Of a stretch of 64,000 nt of DNA, positions 16,097-24,258 are shown one piece after another. The position numbers and the translations under genes were made by a program. The DNA comes from Acidovorax sp. GBBC 1281 (GTDB taxonomy: Bacteria; Pseudomonadota; Gammaproteobacteria; Burkholderiales; Burkholderiaceae_C): positions 1,248,001-1,312,000 of the forward strand of contig NZ_CP097269.1 of assembly GCF_028473645.1 (NCBI RefSeq), read 5' to 3'. How positions within the stretch are numbered: position 1 is the first letter of the stretch; every line of letters starts with the position of its first letter. Under the pieces are notes generated by a model. It saw only the letters and a list, made by a program, of their open reading frames with translations. It did no database searches and was not told where the DNA came from.

Positions 16097-16651
16097 TCAG
16101 AGCTGGCCCTCGGTCAGCGTGTCGAGCTGGAAGCGCCCGGACTTGTGCCACAGCCAGGTGTCGGTGTAGGTGACCTTGCCCATCCGCGAAGGCACGGGGT
16201 AGGGCGCGGCGGCGCGCACGGTGCGCTCGATCTCGGCGATGACCTCGGGCGCATGGCGCGGCGCGCGCATCCAGTTCAGCCGGGTCACGCGGCCGGCGCG
16301 GTCGATGTCCACCTGCAGCGTGCCGATGGCGTACAGCAAGGGCGGCAGCTTGCCCTTGTAGATGCGGTGGGCGTTCAGGCCGTACAGGTGGGTGGCGGCG
16401 TCCTGCCGGTAGGCGCGGGGCGTTTCGGCGGCCGAGGGGCGCGCGGAGCCTTGCTCGGCAGGCACCGGGCCCACCACCTCCTTCTCCAGCGGGCTGCTGG
16501 TGTCCGACGCGGCCTTGGCGGGCGGGGGCGCCGGTTCCGGCCCCGACGACCGGCAGGCCGCGATGAGGGATGCCAGGGCGGCCATGACGCTGGCCGCCAG
16601 CCACCGGCCGCGCGGCCGGCGGTGGGGCCGTTCAGGAGAAGGGGTGGGCAT
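16097..16651 (-). CDS. lipoprotein with a TonB C-terminal-like domain
   Basis: 184 residues. A basic N-terminus and hydrophobic segment end in a lipobox (MAALASLIAAC). A Pro/Ala-rich stretch follows, then a domain (about residues 105-180) that looks like the TonB C-terminal fold (GTLQVDIDRAGRVTRLNWMR, AEIERTVRAAAPYPVP). Ordinary TonB keeps its N-terminal helix in the inner membrane and contacts ExbB/ExbD, while this one appears to be lipid-anchored. It could help energise a receptor such as the one at 30667, or have another periplasmic role. It is divergent from xdhC. Confidence 0.65.
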   Translation of the reverse strand: MPTPSPERPHRRPRGRWLAASVMAALASLIAACRSSGPEPAPPPAKAASDTSSPLEKEVVGPVPAEQGSARPSAAETPRAYRQDAATHLYGLNAHRIYKGKLPPLLYAIGTLQVDIDRAGRVTRLNWMRAPRHAPEVIAEIERTVRAAAPYPVPSRMGKVTYTDTWLWHKSGRFQLDTLTEGQL

Positions 16652-16723
16652 GGGCAGGTCTCGCTGTGGCTATGCTGTGCGGTGCCCGTGCTGCCGTTGC
16701 GCGGGGCGTACCGGAGGACTCGG

Positions 16724-17572
16724 ATGGTGATGGCGGCGTTGCATCGTTTGCTGGAGGGCTTGGCGCACGGCCCGGCCTGCATGGTGGAGGTGGAGTCTAC
16801 CCAAGGCTCGGTGCCGCGCGAAAGCGGTGCGTGGATGGCCGTGCTGGCCGATGGCCTGGCCGGCACCATCGGCGGCGGGCGGCTGGAGTTCGATGCCATC
16901 GCGCAGGCGCGTCGCCGGCTGGCGGGCGAGGGGGGGGGCGCCGTGCTGCGGTTCGCCCTCGGGCCCAGCCTGGGGCAGTGCTGCGGCGGTGTGGTGTTCC
17001 TGCGGTTCACCGTGGTGGGCGCGGGCGAGCGTGCCGCGCTGGCGCAGCGGCTGGCGCCCCGGCGCACGCCCGTGGCGCTGTTCGGCGCGGGCCATGTGGG
17101 GCATGCGCTGGTCCGCGTGCTGTCGGCCCTGCCGTTCGCCCTGACCTGGATCGACAGCCGCGACAGCGTGTTCCCCGCATTCCCCGTGGCCCCGGCCGAG
17201 GCGCCGCCAGGCGTGGCGTGCGAGCACTCCGATCCGGTGCACGCCGCCGTGCCGTCGCTCACGCCGGGCTCGCGCGTGCTCATCATGAGCTTCAGCCACG
17301 CCGAGGACCTGGACGTGGTGGCCGCCTGCCTGCTGCGCCAGCGCGAACGGGGCGACCTGCCCTTCATCGGGCTCATCGGCAGCCGCACGAAGTGGGCGAC
17401 GTTCTCGCACCGGCTGGCCGCGCGGGGCTTTGCGCCCGACGAACTGGCCTGGGTCACCTGCCCCATCGGGCTGCCCGGCATCGCGGGCAAGGAGCCCGAG
17501 GTGATCGCCGTGTCGGTGGCGGCGCAGCTGCTGGCCCTGCCGGTGCCGCCGGACCCCGCGCAGCCCGGGTAA
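16724..17572 (+). CDS. xdhC: xanthine dehydrogenase accessory factor
   Basis: 282-residue XdhC. The N-terminal XdhC/CoxI domain (STQGSVPRESGAWM, GTIGGGRLEFDA, GQCCGGVVFL) is followed by a Rossmann domain (VALFGAGHVGHALVRVL, FIGLIGSRTKWATF). In the family, XdhC binds and sulfurates the molybdenum cofactor and inserts it into XdhB. GGAGG at 16712 fits the start at 16724. It lies ~16 kb away from xdhAB in this genome, upstream of puuD on the same strand. Confidence 0.93.
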   Translation: MVMAALHRLLEGLAHGPACMVEVESTQGSVPRESGAWMAVLADGLAGTIGGGRLEFDAIAQARRRLAGEGGGAVLRFALGPSLGQCCGGVVFLRFTVVGAGERAALAQRLAPRRTPVALFGAGHVGHALVRVLSALPFALTWIDSRDSVFPAFPVAPAEAPPGVACEHSDPVHAAVPSLTPGSRVLIMSFSHAEDLDVVAACLLRQRERGDLPFIGLIGSRTKWATFSHRLAARGFAPDELAWVTCPIGLPGIAGKEPEVIAVSVAAQLLALPVPPDPAQPG

Positions 17573-17605
17573 ATCCGCACGCCGCCGTGCCGCGCCGGGC
17601 GTTCG

Positions 17606-17622
17606 GCAGGAACGATTCCTGC
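17606..17622. promoter_or_regulatory. inverted repeat upstream of puuD
   Basis: GCAGGAA-CGA-TTCCTGC in the 222-bp gap between xdhC and puuD, followed by GCATACACT, which resembles a -10 region. Candidate operator for puuD. Confidence 0.4.
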
Positions 17623-17794
17623 ATACACTCGCGGCACAGGTCGCAGCGGTGCCCGGAGCCGATGCGTGTCGTCAGCCCCCAGGTGCGCGGCCTTTTCTTC
17701 TGCTCAGAGCGCCCGCAGTGGTGAGCAGGTTGACCGGGTGGTGCGCCGCGCGCCGCCCCCATGGCGCCTTCGTGCGCCGCCGAGGCTGAGACAC

Positions 17795-19045
17795 ATGGAA
17801 AGCTATCTCCTCGACTGGGCCAACCTGCTGCTGCGCTGGGTCCACGTCATCACCGCGATCGCCTGGGTGGGCTCGTCGTTCTACTTCGTCTTCCTGGACA
17901 GCAGCCTCACGCCGCCGGTCGACGACGACCTGAAAAAGCAGGGCGTGAGCGGCGAGCTCTGGGCCGTGCACGGCGGCGGCTTCTATCACCCGGTGAAGTT
18001 CGCCGTCTCGCCGCCGAAACTGCCCGCGCACCTGCACTGGTTCTACTGGGAAAGCTACAGCACCTGGCTGAGCGGCTTCGCGCTGTTCACCGTGTCGTAC
18101 CTGTGGAGCGCCGGCACCTACCTCATCGACAAATCGCGCATGGACTGGGCGCCGCCTGCGGCCATCGGCGCGGCGCTGGGCTTCCTGGTCGTCTTCTGGC
18201 TGCTGTACGACGCCGTGTGCCGCCTGTTCGGGCAGCGCAGGAACGGCGACGCCATCGTCGGCGCGCTCGTGTTCGGGCTGGTGTGCGTGGCCTCGTGGCT
18301 GGCTTGCCACTGGTTCGCCGGCCGGGCGGCCTTCCTGCTGGTGGGCGCGATGATCGCCACGGCCATGAGCGCCAACGTGTTCTTCTGGATCATTCCGGGG
18401 CAGAAAAAGATGGTGGCCGCCATCCAGGCCGGCCAGCCCGTGGACCCGGTCCACGGTCAGCGCGGCAAGCAGCGCAGCGTGCACAACACGTACTTCACGC
18501 TGCCGGTGCTGTTCGCCATGCTGTCCAACCACTACAGCTTCACCTGGAGCCACCCGCAGAACTGGCTGGTGCTGATCGTGATGATGTTCGCCGGCGCGGC
18601 CATCCGGCAGTTCTTCGTCATGCGCCACGGCCACAAGCTCGGGCGCAACGGCAACCCGTTGCCCTACGCGCTGGTGGGCGTGGCGGCCATCGTCGGCGCC
18701 ATCATGTGGATGCGGCCTGTGCCACCGGCCACCACCCCGGTGGCTGCAGGAAATGCTACTGATTTGATAGCTAAAGGAACAAGCAATCCGCCGGCATCGG
18801 GCACGATCGGCTACGAAAAGCTGCAGCCCGTGCTGGCGCAGCGCTGTTTCCTGTGCCACGGCGAGCAGGTGCAGATGAAGAACCTGCGGCTCGATTCGGC
18901 CCCGTCCGTCAAACAGCACGCCCAGGCCATCTACCAGCAGGCCGTGGTGCAAAAGCTCATGCCGATGAACAACGCCACCGGCATGACGGACGAGGAGCGC
19001 GACGTGGTGCGGCGCTGGTTCGAAGGCGGCGCACCGGTGCCCTGA
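17795..19045 (+). CDS. puuD: urate hydroxylase PuuD (membrane protein with C-terminal cytochrome c)
   Basis: 416 residues. The first ~315 form a multi-helix membrane domain of the PuuD/DUF989 type (NLLLRWVHVITAIAWVGSSF, GGGFYHPVKF, LHWFYWESYSTWL, FWIIPGQKKM). The C-terminus is a cytochrome c domain with one haem motif, CFLCH at about residues 351-355. This class oxidises urate to 5-hydroxyisourate and passes electrons to the respiratory chain, replacing soluble uricase. No other uricase is seen in the window. The linker between the two domains (GNATDLIAKGTSNPP) is encoded by a partial copy of the dispersed AT-rich repeat. Confidence 0.93.
   Translation: MESYLLDWANLLLRWVHVITAIAWVGSSFYFVFLDSSLTPPVDDDLKKQGVSGELWAVHGGGFYHPVKFAVSPPKLPAHLHWFYWESYSTWLSGFALFTVSYLWSAGTYLIDKSRMDWAPPAAIGAALGFLVVFWLLYDAVCRLFGQRRNGDAIVGALVFGLVCVASWLACHWFAGRAAFLLVGAMIATAMSANVFFWIIPGQKKMVAAIQAGQPVDPVHGQRGKQRSVHNTYFTLPVLFAMLSNHYSFTWSHPQNWLVLIVMMFAGAAIRQFFVMRHGHKLGRNGNPLPYALVGVAAIVGAIMWMRPVPPATTPVAAGNATDLIAKGTSNPPASGTIGYEKLQPVLAQRCFLCHGEQVQMKNLRLDSAPSVKQHAQAIYQQAVVQKLMPMNNATGMTDEERDVVRRWFEGGAPVP
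18751..18795 (+). repeat. dispersed AT-rich repeat, copy D (partial) inside puuD
   Basis: TGCTACTGATTTGATAGC at 18754-18771, flanked by AAA and TAAAGGAACAAGCAATCC, is a sharp AT-rich island in a GC-rich gene. It matches the 5' half of the other copies; the GGCC-rich 3' half is missing. It encodes the inter-domain linker of PuuD. Confidence 0.55.
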
Positions 19046-19062
19046 CGCGGGCCCGGGGGCGC

Positions 19063-21015
19063 TCAGTCCGTCGCGACGCGGGCGGCGGCTTTGCGTGCGC
19101 CCAGCGGGGCGCCCGACCGGGGGGCGATGGCGCGGTCTGCGCCCATCCCGCCGATGCGGGCCGGGCCGCGATCGTGGCCGTCCGCCTCCGAGTCGTCCGC
19201 CGCGTCGCGCCACGCCAGGCCGCTTGCGGCCAGTTTGGCATCGTGCTTGGCCAGGGCCGCGAGGTTGGCCACTTCTTCCGCATGCGCGATGGTGCCGGGC
19301 GTGATGCGCACCGCGCCGATCGACAGCGTGGTGCAGGTGAAAAAGCGCTTCACGCCGTGCCGGTCCTCGGCCCAGATGCCGCCGGCCTTGCGCGAGGCAT
19401 CGTCGAACAGGGCCAGGGCTTCCTGCGCGAACTCGTCGACGATCCGCTGGCAGCGGTGCAGCCAGTCCGTGCTCTGGAACAGCAGCATGAAGTCGTCGCC
19501 GCCCACATGCCCCACGAAGTCGCGCTGCGCATCGCAGTGGGCCACCGCCAGGCGCGCCACCAGGCGGATCATCTGATCGCCGCGCCAGTAGCCGTAGTAG
19601 TCGTTGAACGGCTTGAAGTGGTTCAGGTCGGCATAGCAGGCGACGAACTCGGTGCCGCTGTCCAGCAGCCGCTGCATGTGCAGGCTGATGGGGATGTTGC
19701 CCGGCAGGAAGGTGAGCGGGTTGGCGTGGCGCGCCGCCTCGATGCGCGCCTCGGTCACGCTGCGCACCAGCTGGTCGCCCGTGCCCAGGCCCACGTAGCG
19801 GCCGTTGTCGGTGACGATGAAGCCGTCGTTCAGGTAGCGCTGGTCCTGCGAGGTGAGGATGCCCACGAGCTGGTCCACGTCGCAGTCGAGCTCCACCACG
19901 CGCGGTGCGTGGTTGGCGAACGCCATGCAGGGCTTGCGCCCGTGCACCTCGCGGAAGTACAGCGTGGCGTAGTGGTTCATGAACTGCTGGCGGTTGATGA
20001 GCGCCACGGGCCGCGTGCCGTCCACCACTGCCATGGCGTGCAGGTCGGCATGGGCCTTGAACAGCCCGGCCACCGTGTCGTTGCGGGTCTCCGGCGTGGC
20101 CGTGGGCGCCTGCACCACGAGCAGGTTGCGCAGGATGCCCGGCCGCACGTTCTGGCCCAGGTGGGGCAGCACGGCCACGCGGCGGTCACGCAGCGCATCG
20201 AGCGCGGGCAGCAGGATGGTGTCGCGGGGCAGCGGGGCCGGGCGGCCCAGCAGGTAGCCCTGGCCGTAGGGGATGTCGAGGTCGCGCAGGGCGCGCAGGT
20301 CTTCCTGCGTCTCGATGCCCTCGGCGATGAGCGTGGTGCCGAACACGTCGGCGATGCCCTTGATGGCCTGCAGCATCTGCAGGTTCTCGGGGTGCGCGCC
20401 CAGGTCGCGCACGAAGTATTTGTCGATCTTGACGAAGTCGGGTTTGGCTTCGGACCACAGCCGCAGGCTGGAGCGGCCGTCGCCGAAGTCGTCCAGCGCC
20501 AGCCGTGCGCCGCTGGCGTGCACTTCCTTCAGCGCGTGGCGCAGCGGCTCCATGTCGGTCACGCGCTCGTGCTCGGTGATCTCCAGCACCACCATGCGGG
20601 CCGATACGCCCATCGCCTGCGCGGCCTCGGCCAGCGAGGCGCCACCGCACAGCGCCACGCCGCGCACCAGCGCATCGGCGCTGATGTTCACGAACAGGCG
20701 GCCGGCCGCGCCCAGCACGCCCCACTGCTGCAGCGCGATGAACACGCACAGCAGCTCGAAGTCCTGCAGCAGGCCTTCTTCGCCCGCGCAGCGCAGCAGC
20801 GCATCGGGCGTGTGCAGGGGCGTGCCCTCCGGGCCGCGGATCAGCGCCTCGTGCGCGTAGATGCCGCCCTCGCGCAGATCGGCCAGGGGCTGGAAGACAC
20901 AGTGCAGGCCGTCGCCGCGCATGAGCTGCGCCAGCGGCCCATGGCCGTTGCGCACCCCGGGCGACAACGCCGCCAGCAAGGCATCGCGCCGGCCCCGGGG
21001 AGATGCATCGATCAT
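19063..21015 (-). CDS. EAL - CBS - GGDEF-type cyclic-di-GMP signalling protein
   Basis: 650 residues and no membrane segment. An EAL phosphodiesterase domain covers about residues 25-265 with its catalytic set present (HEALIRG, FVNIS, VLEITE, LALDDFGDG, VKIDKYF, LIAEGIET, YGQGYLLG). Next comes a CBS-pair region (NDTVAGLFKAHADLHAMAVV, DGFIVTDNGRYVGLGTG). Last is a GGDEF-like domain whose signature reads GGDDF (about residue 504). The EAL domain should hydrolyse c-di-GMP. The changed signature and lack of an obvious I-site suggest a degenerate or regulatory cyclase domain. The start is set at 21015; the gene is 94 bp downstream of the response regulator gene. Confidence 0.9.
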   Translation of the reverse strand: MIDASPRGRRDALLAALSPGVRNGHGPLAQLMRGDGLHCVFQPLADLREGGIYAHEALIRGPEGTPLHTPDALLRCAGEEGLLQDFELLCVFIALQQWGVLGAAGRLFVNISADALVRGVALCGGASLAEAAQAMGVSARMVVLEITEHERVTDMEPLRHALKEVHASGARLALDDFGDGRSSLRLWSEAKPDFVKIDKYFVRDLGAHPENLQMLQAIKGIADVFGTTLIAEGIETQEDLRALRDLDIPYGQGYLLGRPAPLPRDTILLPALDALRDRRVAVLPHLGQNVRPGILRNLLVVQAPTATPETRNDTVAGLFKAHADLHAMAVVDGTRPVALINRQQFMNHYATLYFREVHGRKPCMAFANHAPRVVELDCDVDQLVGILTSQDQRYLNDGFIVTDNGRYVGLGTGDQLVRSVTEARIEAARHANPLTFLPGNIPISLHMQRLLDSGTEFVACYADLNHFKPFNDYYGYWRGDQMIRLVARLAVAHCDAQRDFVGHVGGDDFMLLFQSTDWLHRCQRIVDEFAQEALALFDDASRKAGGIWAEDRHGVKRFFTCTTLSIGAVRITPGTIAHAEEVANLAALAKHDAKLAASGLAWRDAADDSEADGHDRGPARIGGMGADRAIAPRSGAPLGARKAAARVATD

Positions 21016-21109
21016 GGTTACAACCTTACACAATTTCACCGCGGACCATAGTCGTGCGCCATGACAGCGAAATGACAGGTGCCATGCCGTCGGGGATCGG
21101 CCACGCCGC

Positions 21110-21760
21110 TCACGGGTCGCTGCGCAGGTCGGCGTAGTCCACCGCGTATTTGACGAGCGCCGCCTGGCCCTCGATGCGCAGCTTGCGGCGCAGGTGCAGG
21201 CGGTGGGTCTCGACCGTGCGCACCGAGGTGCCCATGCGCTGGGCGATGTCCTTGTTGGAGCGGCCCTCGGCCAGCAGCTCCAGCACCGCGGCCTCGCGCG
21301 GCGTGAGCGCGCGGCCCGAAGGGGCCGGAACGGGCGGCGCCTCGCACAGCAGGGCCTGCACGCCTTCGCTGAAGTAGCGCCCGCCGGCGTGCACCGCCTC
21401 GATCGCCTCCACCAGTTGGCGTGCCGGCGCATCCTTGAGCACGTAGCCCCGCACGCCCAGCGCGGCCGCGCGGCGCACGTACTCGCCATCGTGGTGCATG
21501 GACAGCACCAGCACGTGCACCTGCGGAAAGCGGTCGCGGAACACCGTGGCCAGGTGGATGCCGCTCGCATCCGGCATGCGGATGTCGGTCACCACGATGT
21601 CCGGCAGCAGGGCGGCGGCCAGGTCCACGGCCTCCTGCACGCCGCCCGCCTCGCCCGCGACGCGGATGTGGCCCGTGGCCTCCAGCCGCATGCGCACGCC
21701 GTCGCGCACCAGCGGGTGGTCGTCCACCAGCAGCACGCGGATGGGGGCGCCGCTGCTCAT
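21110..21760 (-). CDS. NarL/LuxR-type response regulator
   Basis: 216 residues. The receiver domain has the acidic pocket (VLLVDDHPLVRDG), the phospho-acceptor Asp59 (VVTDIRMPDASG) and the conserved Lys (GYVLKDAPA). The C-terminal LuxR HTH reads LTPREAAVLELLAEGRSNKD. The ATG overlaps the stop of the kinase gene by 4 bp, so the pair is translationally coupled. The likely target is the divergent RidA/PLP operon, whose promoter region has phased TGCGTA repeats at 23510-23549. Confidence 0.95.
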   Translation of the reverse strand: MSSGAPIRVLLVDDHPLVRDGVRMRLEATGHIRVAGEAGGVQEAVDLAAALLPDIVVTDIRMPDASGIHLATVFRDRFPQVHVLVLSMHHDGEYVRRAAALGVRGYVLKDAPARQLVEAIEAVHAGGRYFSEGVQALLCEAPPVPAPSGRALTPREAAVLELLAEGRSNKDIAQRMGTSVRTVETHRLHLRRKLRIEGQAALVKYAVDYADLRSDP

Positions 21761-23157
21761 GCGGGCACCTGCGACGGCTCGAACCCGGGGCAGGGCGCGT
21801 CGGTGTCGCCCTGCAGGGGCAGCACGGCCAGCACGCGCGTGCCGCGGCGGCTGGAAGCCACGCCGAACGTGCCGCCCAGGCCTTCGATGCGCTCGCGCAT
21901 GTTGCGCAGGCCGATGCCGCCCTGTCCGTCGGCCTGCACGCGCTGCACGTCGAAGCCGCGGCCGTCGTCGATCACCGACAGGCTCACGCGCCGGCGGCCG
22001 AAGCGCAGCAGCAGCTCCACCTGCGTCGCGTGGGCGTGCATCTGGGCGTTGGTCAGCGCCTCCTGCGCCACGCGGAACAGCGCGGTGCCATGGCTGGTGG
22101 GCAGCGGGTGCGCCGTGCCGCGCAGCACGAACCCCACGCCGAGCGCGGTGTGCTCCTGCACCTGCTGGGCCATGAGGGCCAGGGCCGGCGCCAGGCCCAG
22201 GTCGTCCAGCAGCGCGGGCCGCAGGCCGTGCGAGACGCGGCGGATCTCCAGCAGCGCATGGTTGAGCCGGTCCAGGCCCTGGTCCAGCACGTGGTGCGGG
22301 CCGTGCGCCGCGCGCTCGGCCCACTGCACCTGGGCGGTTTCCAGCAGGAACTTGGAGGACACCAGCACCTGCACCACGCCGTCGTGCAGCTCGCGCGCCA
22401 CGCGCACGCGCTCTTCCTCCTGCGAGCGCACCACCCGCTGCGCGAGCCGGCGCAGCTTGGCGCTGGCCACGCGGTGGTCGCTCAGGTTCAGCGCCAGCCC
22501 GGCCAGCCCGATCAGCACGATGCACAGCGCGGCGATGCCGTAGATGCGCCGGCGCGTGCCGTCGATGTTCTCCTGTGCGCGCAGGTCGATGCGGCGCAGC
22601 GTGTCGTGCACGTCGTCCAGGTACAGGCCGGTGCCGATCACCCATTCCCAGCCGGGCAGCGTCATCACGTAGGCGAGCTTGGGCACCGTCTGCTGCGATG
22701 AAGGCTTTTGCCACAGGTAGCGCACGAGCCCGCCGCCCTCGCGCGCCTTGGCGAGGATGAGGTTGGCCGGCGCCTCGCTCTGCGGGTTGGACGGGTCGCA
22801 CAGGTCCACGCCGGCCAGCCCCATCTGCTGCGCGTCCAGCAGCACGTTGCCCTGGCGGTCGTAGACGAAGAAGTACCCGTCCTTGCCGAACTGCATGCGC
22901 GAGAGCAGGGCCAGCGCCTGCTGGTGGCGCGCCGCCGGGTCCGCCACGTCGGCCGCGATGCGTGCCATCGCGCTCTGGGCCAGCTGCACGTAATGGTGCA
23001 GTTCGGTCTCCTTGCTGTGCAGGTAGGCGGATTCGACCAGTTCCCGTTCCTGGTGCGCCAGCTTCAGGGTCTGGTGGCGCACGGTGACGGCCACGGAACC
23101 CAGCGCCACCAGGATGGGAATGGTCGACAGCAGCAAAAGCTTGAGTCGCAATTGCAT
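21757..23157 (-). CDS. single-Cache sensor histidine kinase (HisKA_3 type)
   Basis: 466 residues. One N-terminal membrane helix is followed by a periplasmic Cache domain (about 30-185; FGKDGYFFVYDRQGNVLLDA, PGWEWVIGTGLYLDDV). A second helix (about 195-215) leads to a HisKA_3 dimerisation domain with the phospho-His in ARELHDGVVQVL and an ATPase domain (VIDDGRGFD, GGIGLRNMRERI). Cache domains of this kind bind small carboxylates or amines. The start at 23157 places the membrane helix at the N-terminus; in-frame ATGs up to 23313 would add a stretch that does not look like protein. It is co-transcribed with the response regulator gene. Confidence 0.92.
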   Translation of the reverse strand: MQLRLKLLLLSTIPILVALGSVAVTVRHQTLKLAHQERELVESAYLHSKETELHHYVQLAQSAMARIAADVADPAARHQQALALLSRMQFGKDGYFFVYDRQGNVLLDAQQMGLAGVDLCDPSNPQSEAPANLILAKAREGGGLVRYLWQKPSSQQTVPKLAYVMTLPGWEWVIGTGLYLDDVHDTLRRIDLRAQENIDGTRRRIYGIAALCIVLIGLAGLALNLSDHRVASAKLRRLAQRVVRSQEEERVRVARELHDGVVQVLVSSKFLLETAQVQWAERAAHGPHHVLDQGLDRLNHALLEIRRVSHGLRPALLDDLGLAPALALMAQQVQEHTALGVGFVLRGTAHPLPTSHGTALFRVAQEALTNAQMHAHATQVELLLRFGRRRVSLSVIDDGRGFDVQRVQADGQGGIGLRNMRERIEGLGGTFGVASSRRGTRVLAVLPLQGDTDAPCPGFEPSQVPA

Positions 23158-23338
23158 GAAGGGTTTCTTGGATAGGAAAGCGATGACTATCTGCCGCCGC
23201 ACGCCAATGTCAAGCGGGTTGTTTCGAGGGATCATGGGATATTCCGGGAATCCGTGAGCATATGTAAAGACGGTCGGTGCGATCGAGTGCGGCGGAGAAT
23301 CACCAAAACTCAAAATGCGTCGGGGCGGCCTGGCGGTG

Positions 23339-23365
23339 GATTATGGAAAGGCAGATCCCATAATC
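23339..23365. promoter_or_regulatory. inverted repeat GATTATGG/CCATAATC
   Basis: Two perfect 8-bp arms separated by 11 bp, about 180 bp upstream of the kinase start. A third GATTATGG at 23640 points the same way as the first. Looks like binding sites for an unknown factor. Confidence 0.4.
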
Positions 23366-23509
23366 ACCCCGGTGGTGCCGGGCGGCGCTGCTGGCTGGGC
23401 ATCGGCACCGGCTTGGTGCGCACCTTGTGAGTGCTTGCTACCGCAGCATCCGCACCGCAGCAAGGCCTGTGCAGCAGAAGCCATGCCAGACATGGGCGAG
23501 GCGGTGGTC

Positions 23510-23549
23510 TGCGTACTCCTGCGTAGGCGGGTCTGCGTACTACTGCGTA
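23510..23549. promoter_or_regulatory. array of four phased TGCGTA repeats
   Basis: TGCGTA occurs at 23510, 23520, 23534 and 23544. This forms two near-identical 16-bp direct-repeat units (TGCGTACTCCTGCGTA and TGCGTACTACTGCGTA) spaced 24 bp apart. The 10-bp step within a unit is one helical turn. The second unit is centred ~47 bp upstream of a possible -10 (TAAAAT), a usual activator position. Best candidate for binding by the LuxR-type regulator at 21110. Confidence 0.55.
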
Positions 23550-23747
23550 AGGGAAAAAGGTGCTTCGTTTTAGCGGGTGGTACTGCCTAAAATTCTTTCG
23601 CGAATCGGGATTTCCAGGACAGAAGAAGGCGCGCCGGAAGATTATGGGAAACGCGGTCGCATGGAAATGGATGGGGCCTGCCGGTTTATCCGCGCATGGG
23701 TCGAATCATTTTCATCGTCATATTCAAGTCGTTGCAAAGGACATTCC

Positions 23748-24218
23748 ATGAATAATCGGATCCACCGCCACCGCGTGGCCTGGGCGGGCGCTGCCCTGGC
23801 GGCCTGCGTGCTGATGACGGGCTGCGCCGCGCCGTCCAAGCGCGAGGTGCTGTCCACCACGCAGATCTACCCGGCCATCGGGCCGTATTCGCAAATGGTG
23901 GCCCACGGAAACACGCTGTATTTCTCGGGTGTCCTGCCCCTCAATGCGGCGGGCAATGCGGTCAACGGCACCACCATCGAGGAGCAGACCCGCGCCGTGC
24001 TCGATTTCATGGGCGCCAAGCTGCGCTCGCAGGGCCTGTCGCACGAGGACGTGCTCTCCACCACGGTCTACATGAAGGACCTGAACGAGTTCGCCGCCAT
24101 GAACAAGGTGTACGGCGAGTACTTCCGCACCGCTGCGCCGGCCCGCGCCACGGTGGAGGTGGCGCGGCTGCCGCGCGACGTGAAGATCGAAATCTCGGCC
24201 ATCGTCGGCCGCCGCTGA
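23748..24218 (+). CDS. exported RidA-family imine deaminase, lipoprotein
   Basis: 156 residues. The N-terminus is a lipoprotein signal ending LAACVLMTGC (Cys26), so the protein should be periplasmic and lipid-anchored. The rest is a full RidA domain. The catalytic Arg of APARATVEVARLP and the Glu of VKIEISAI, which in E. coli RidA are Arg105 and Glu120, are both kept. Cytoplasmic RidA hydrolyses the 2-aminoacrylate/imine products of PLP enzymes. An exported copy directly upstream (40 bp) of an exported PLP enzyme suggests that it clears reactive imines made in the periplasm. The two genes form an operon downstream of the TGCGTA array. Confidence 0.88.
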   Translation: MNNRIHRHRVAWAGAALAACVLMTGCAAPSKREVLSTTQIYPAIGPYSQMVAHGNTLYFSGVLPLNAAGNAVNGTTIEEQTRAVLDFMGAKLRSQGLSHEDVLSTTVYMKDLNEFAAMNKVYGEYFRTAAPARATVEVARLPRDVKIEISAIVGRR

Positions 24219-24258
24219 ACCGCTGTGGTCCTGCCTCCACGCCCCAAGGAGTTTTCCC

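Larger units (their letters stand above)
23158..23747. other. 590-bp non-coding regulatory region between the kinase and RidA genes
   Basis: No convincing gene. The stretch holds an 8-bp inverted repeat (GATTATGG / CCATAATC, 23339-23365), a further GATTATGG at 23640, and the phased TGCGTA array (23510-23549). A TAAAAT hexamer at about 23588 may be the -10 element of the RidA operon, leaving a ~150-nt leader. It is the longest non-coding gap of the window. Confidence 0.55.

Noticed and set aside
19063..21570. Longer start (21570) for the EAL-GGDEF protein
   Set aside because: The upstream part is antisense-type low-complexity sequence overlapping the response regulator gene; the start at 21015 gives a compact EAL N-terminus.
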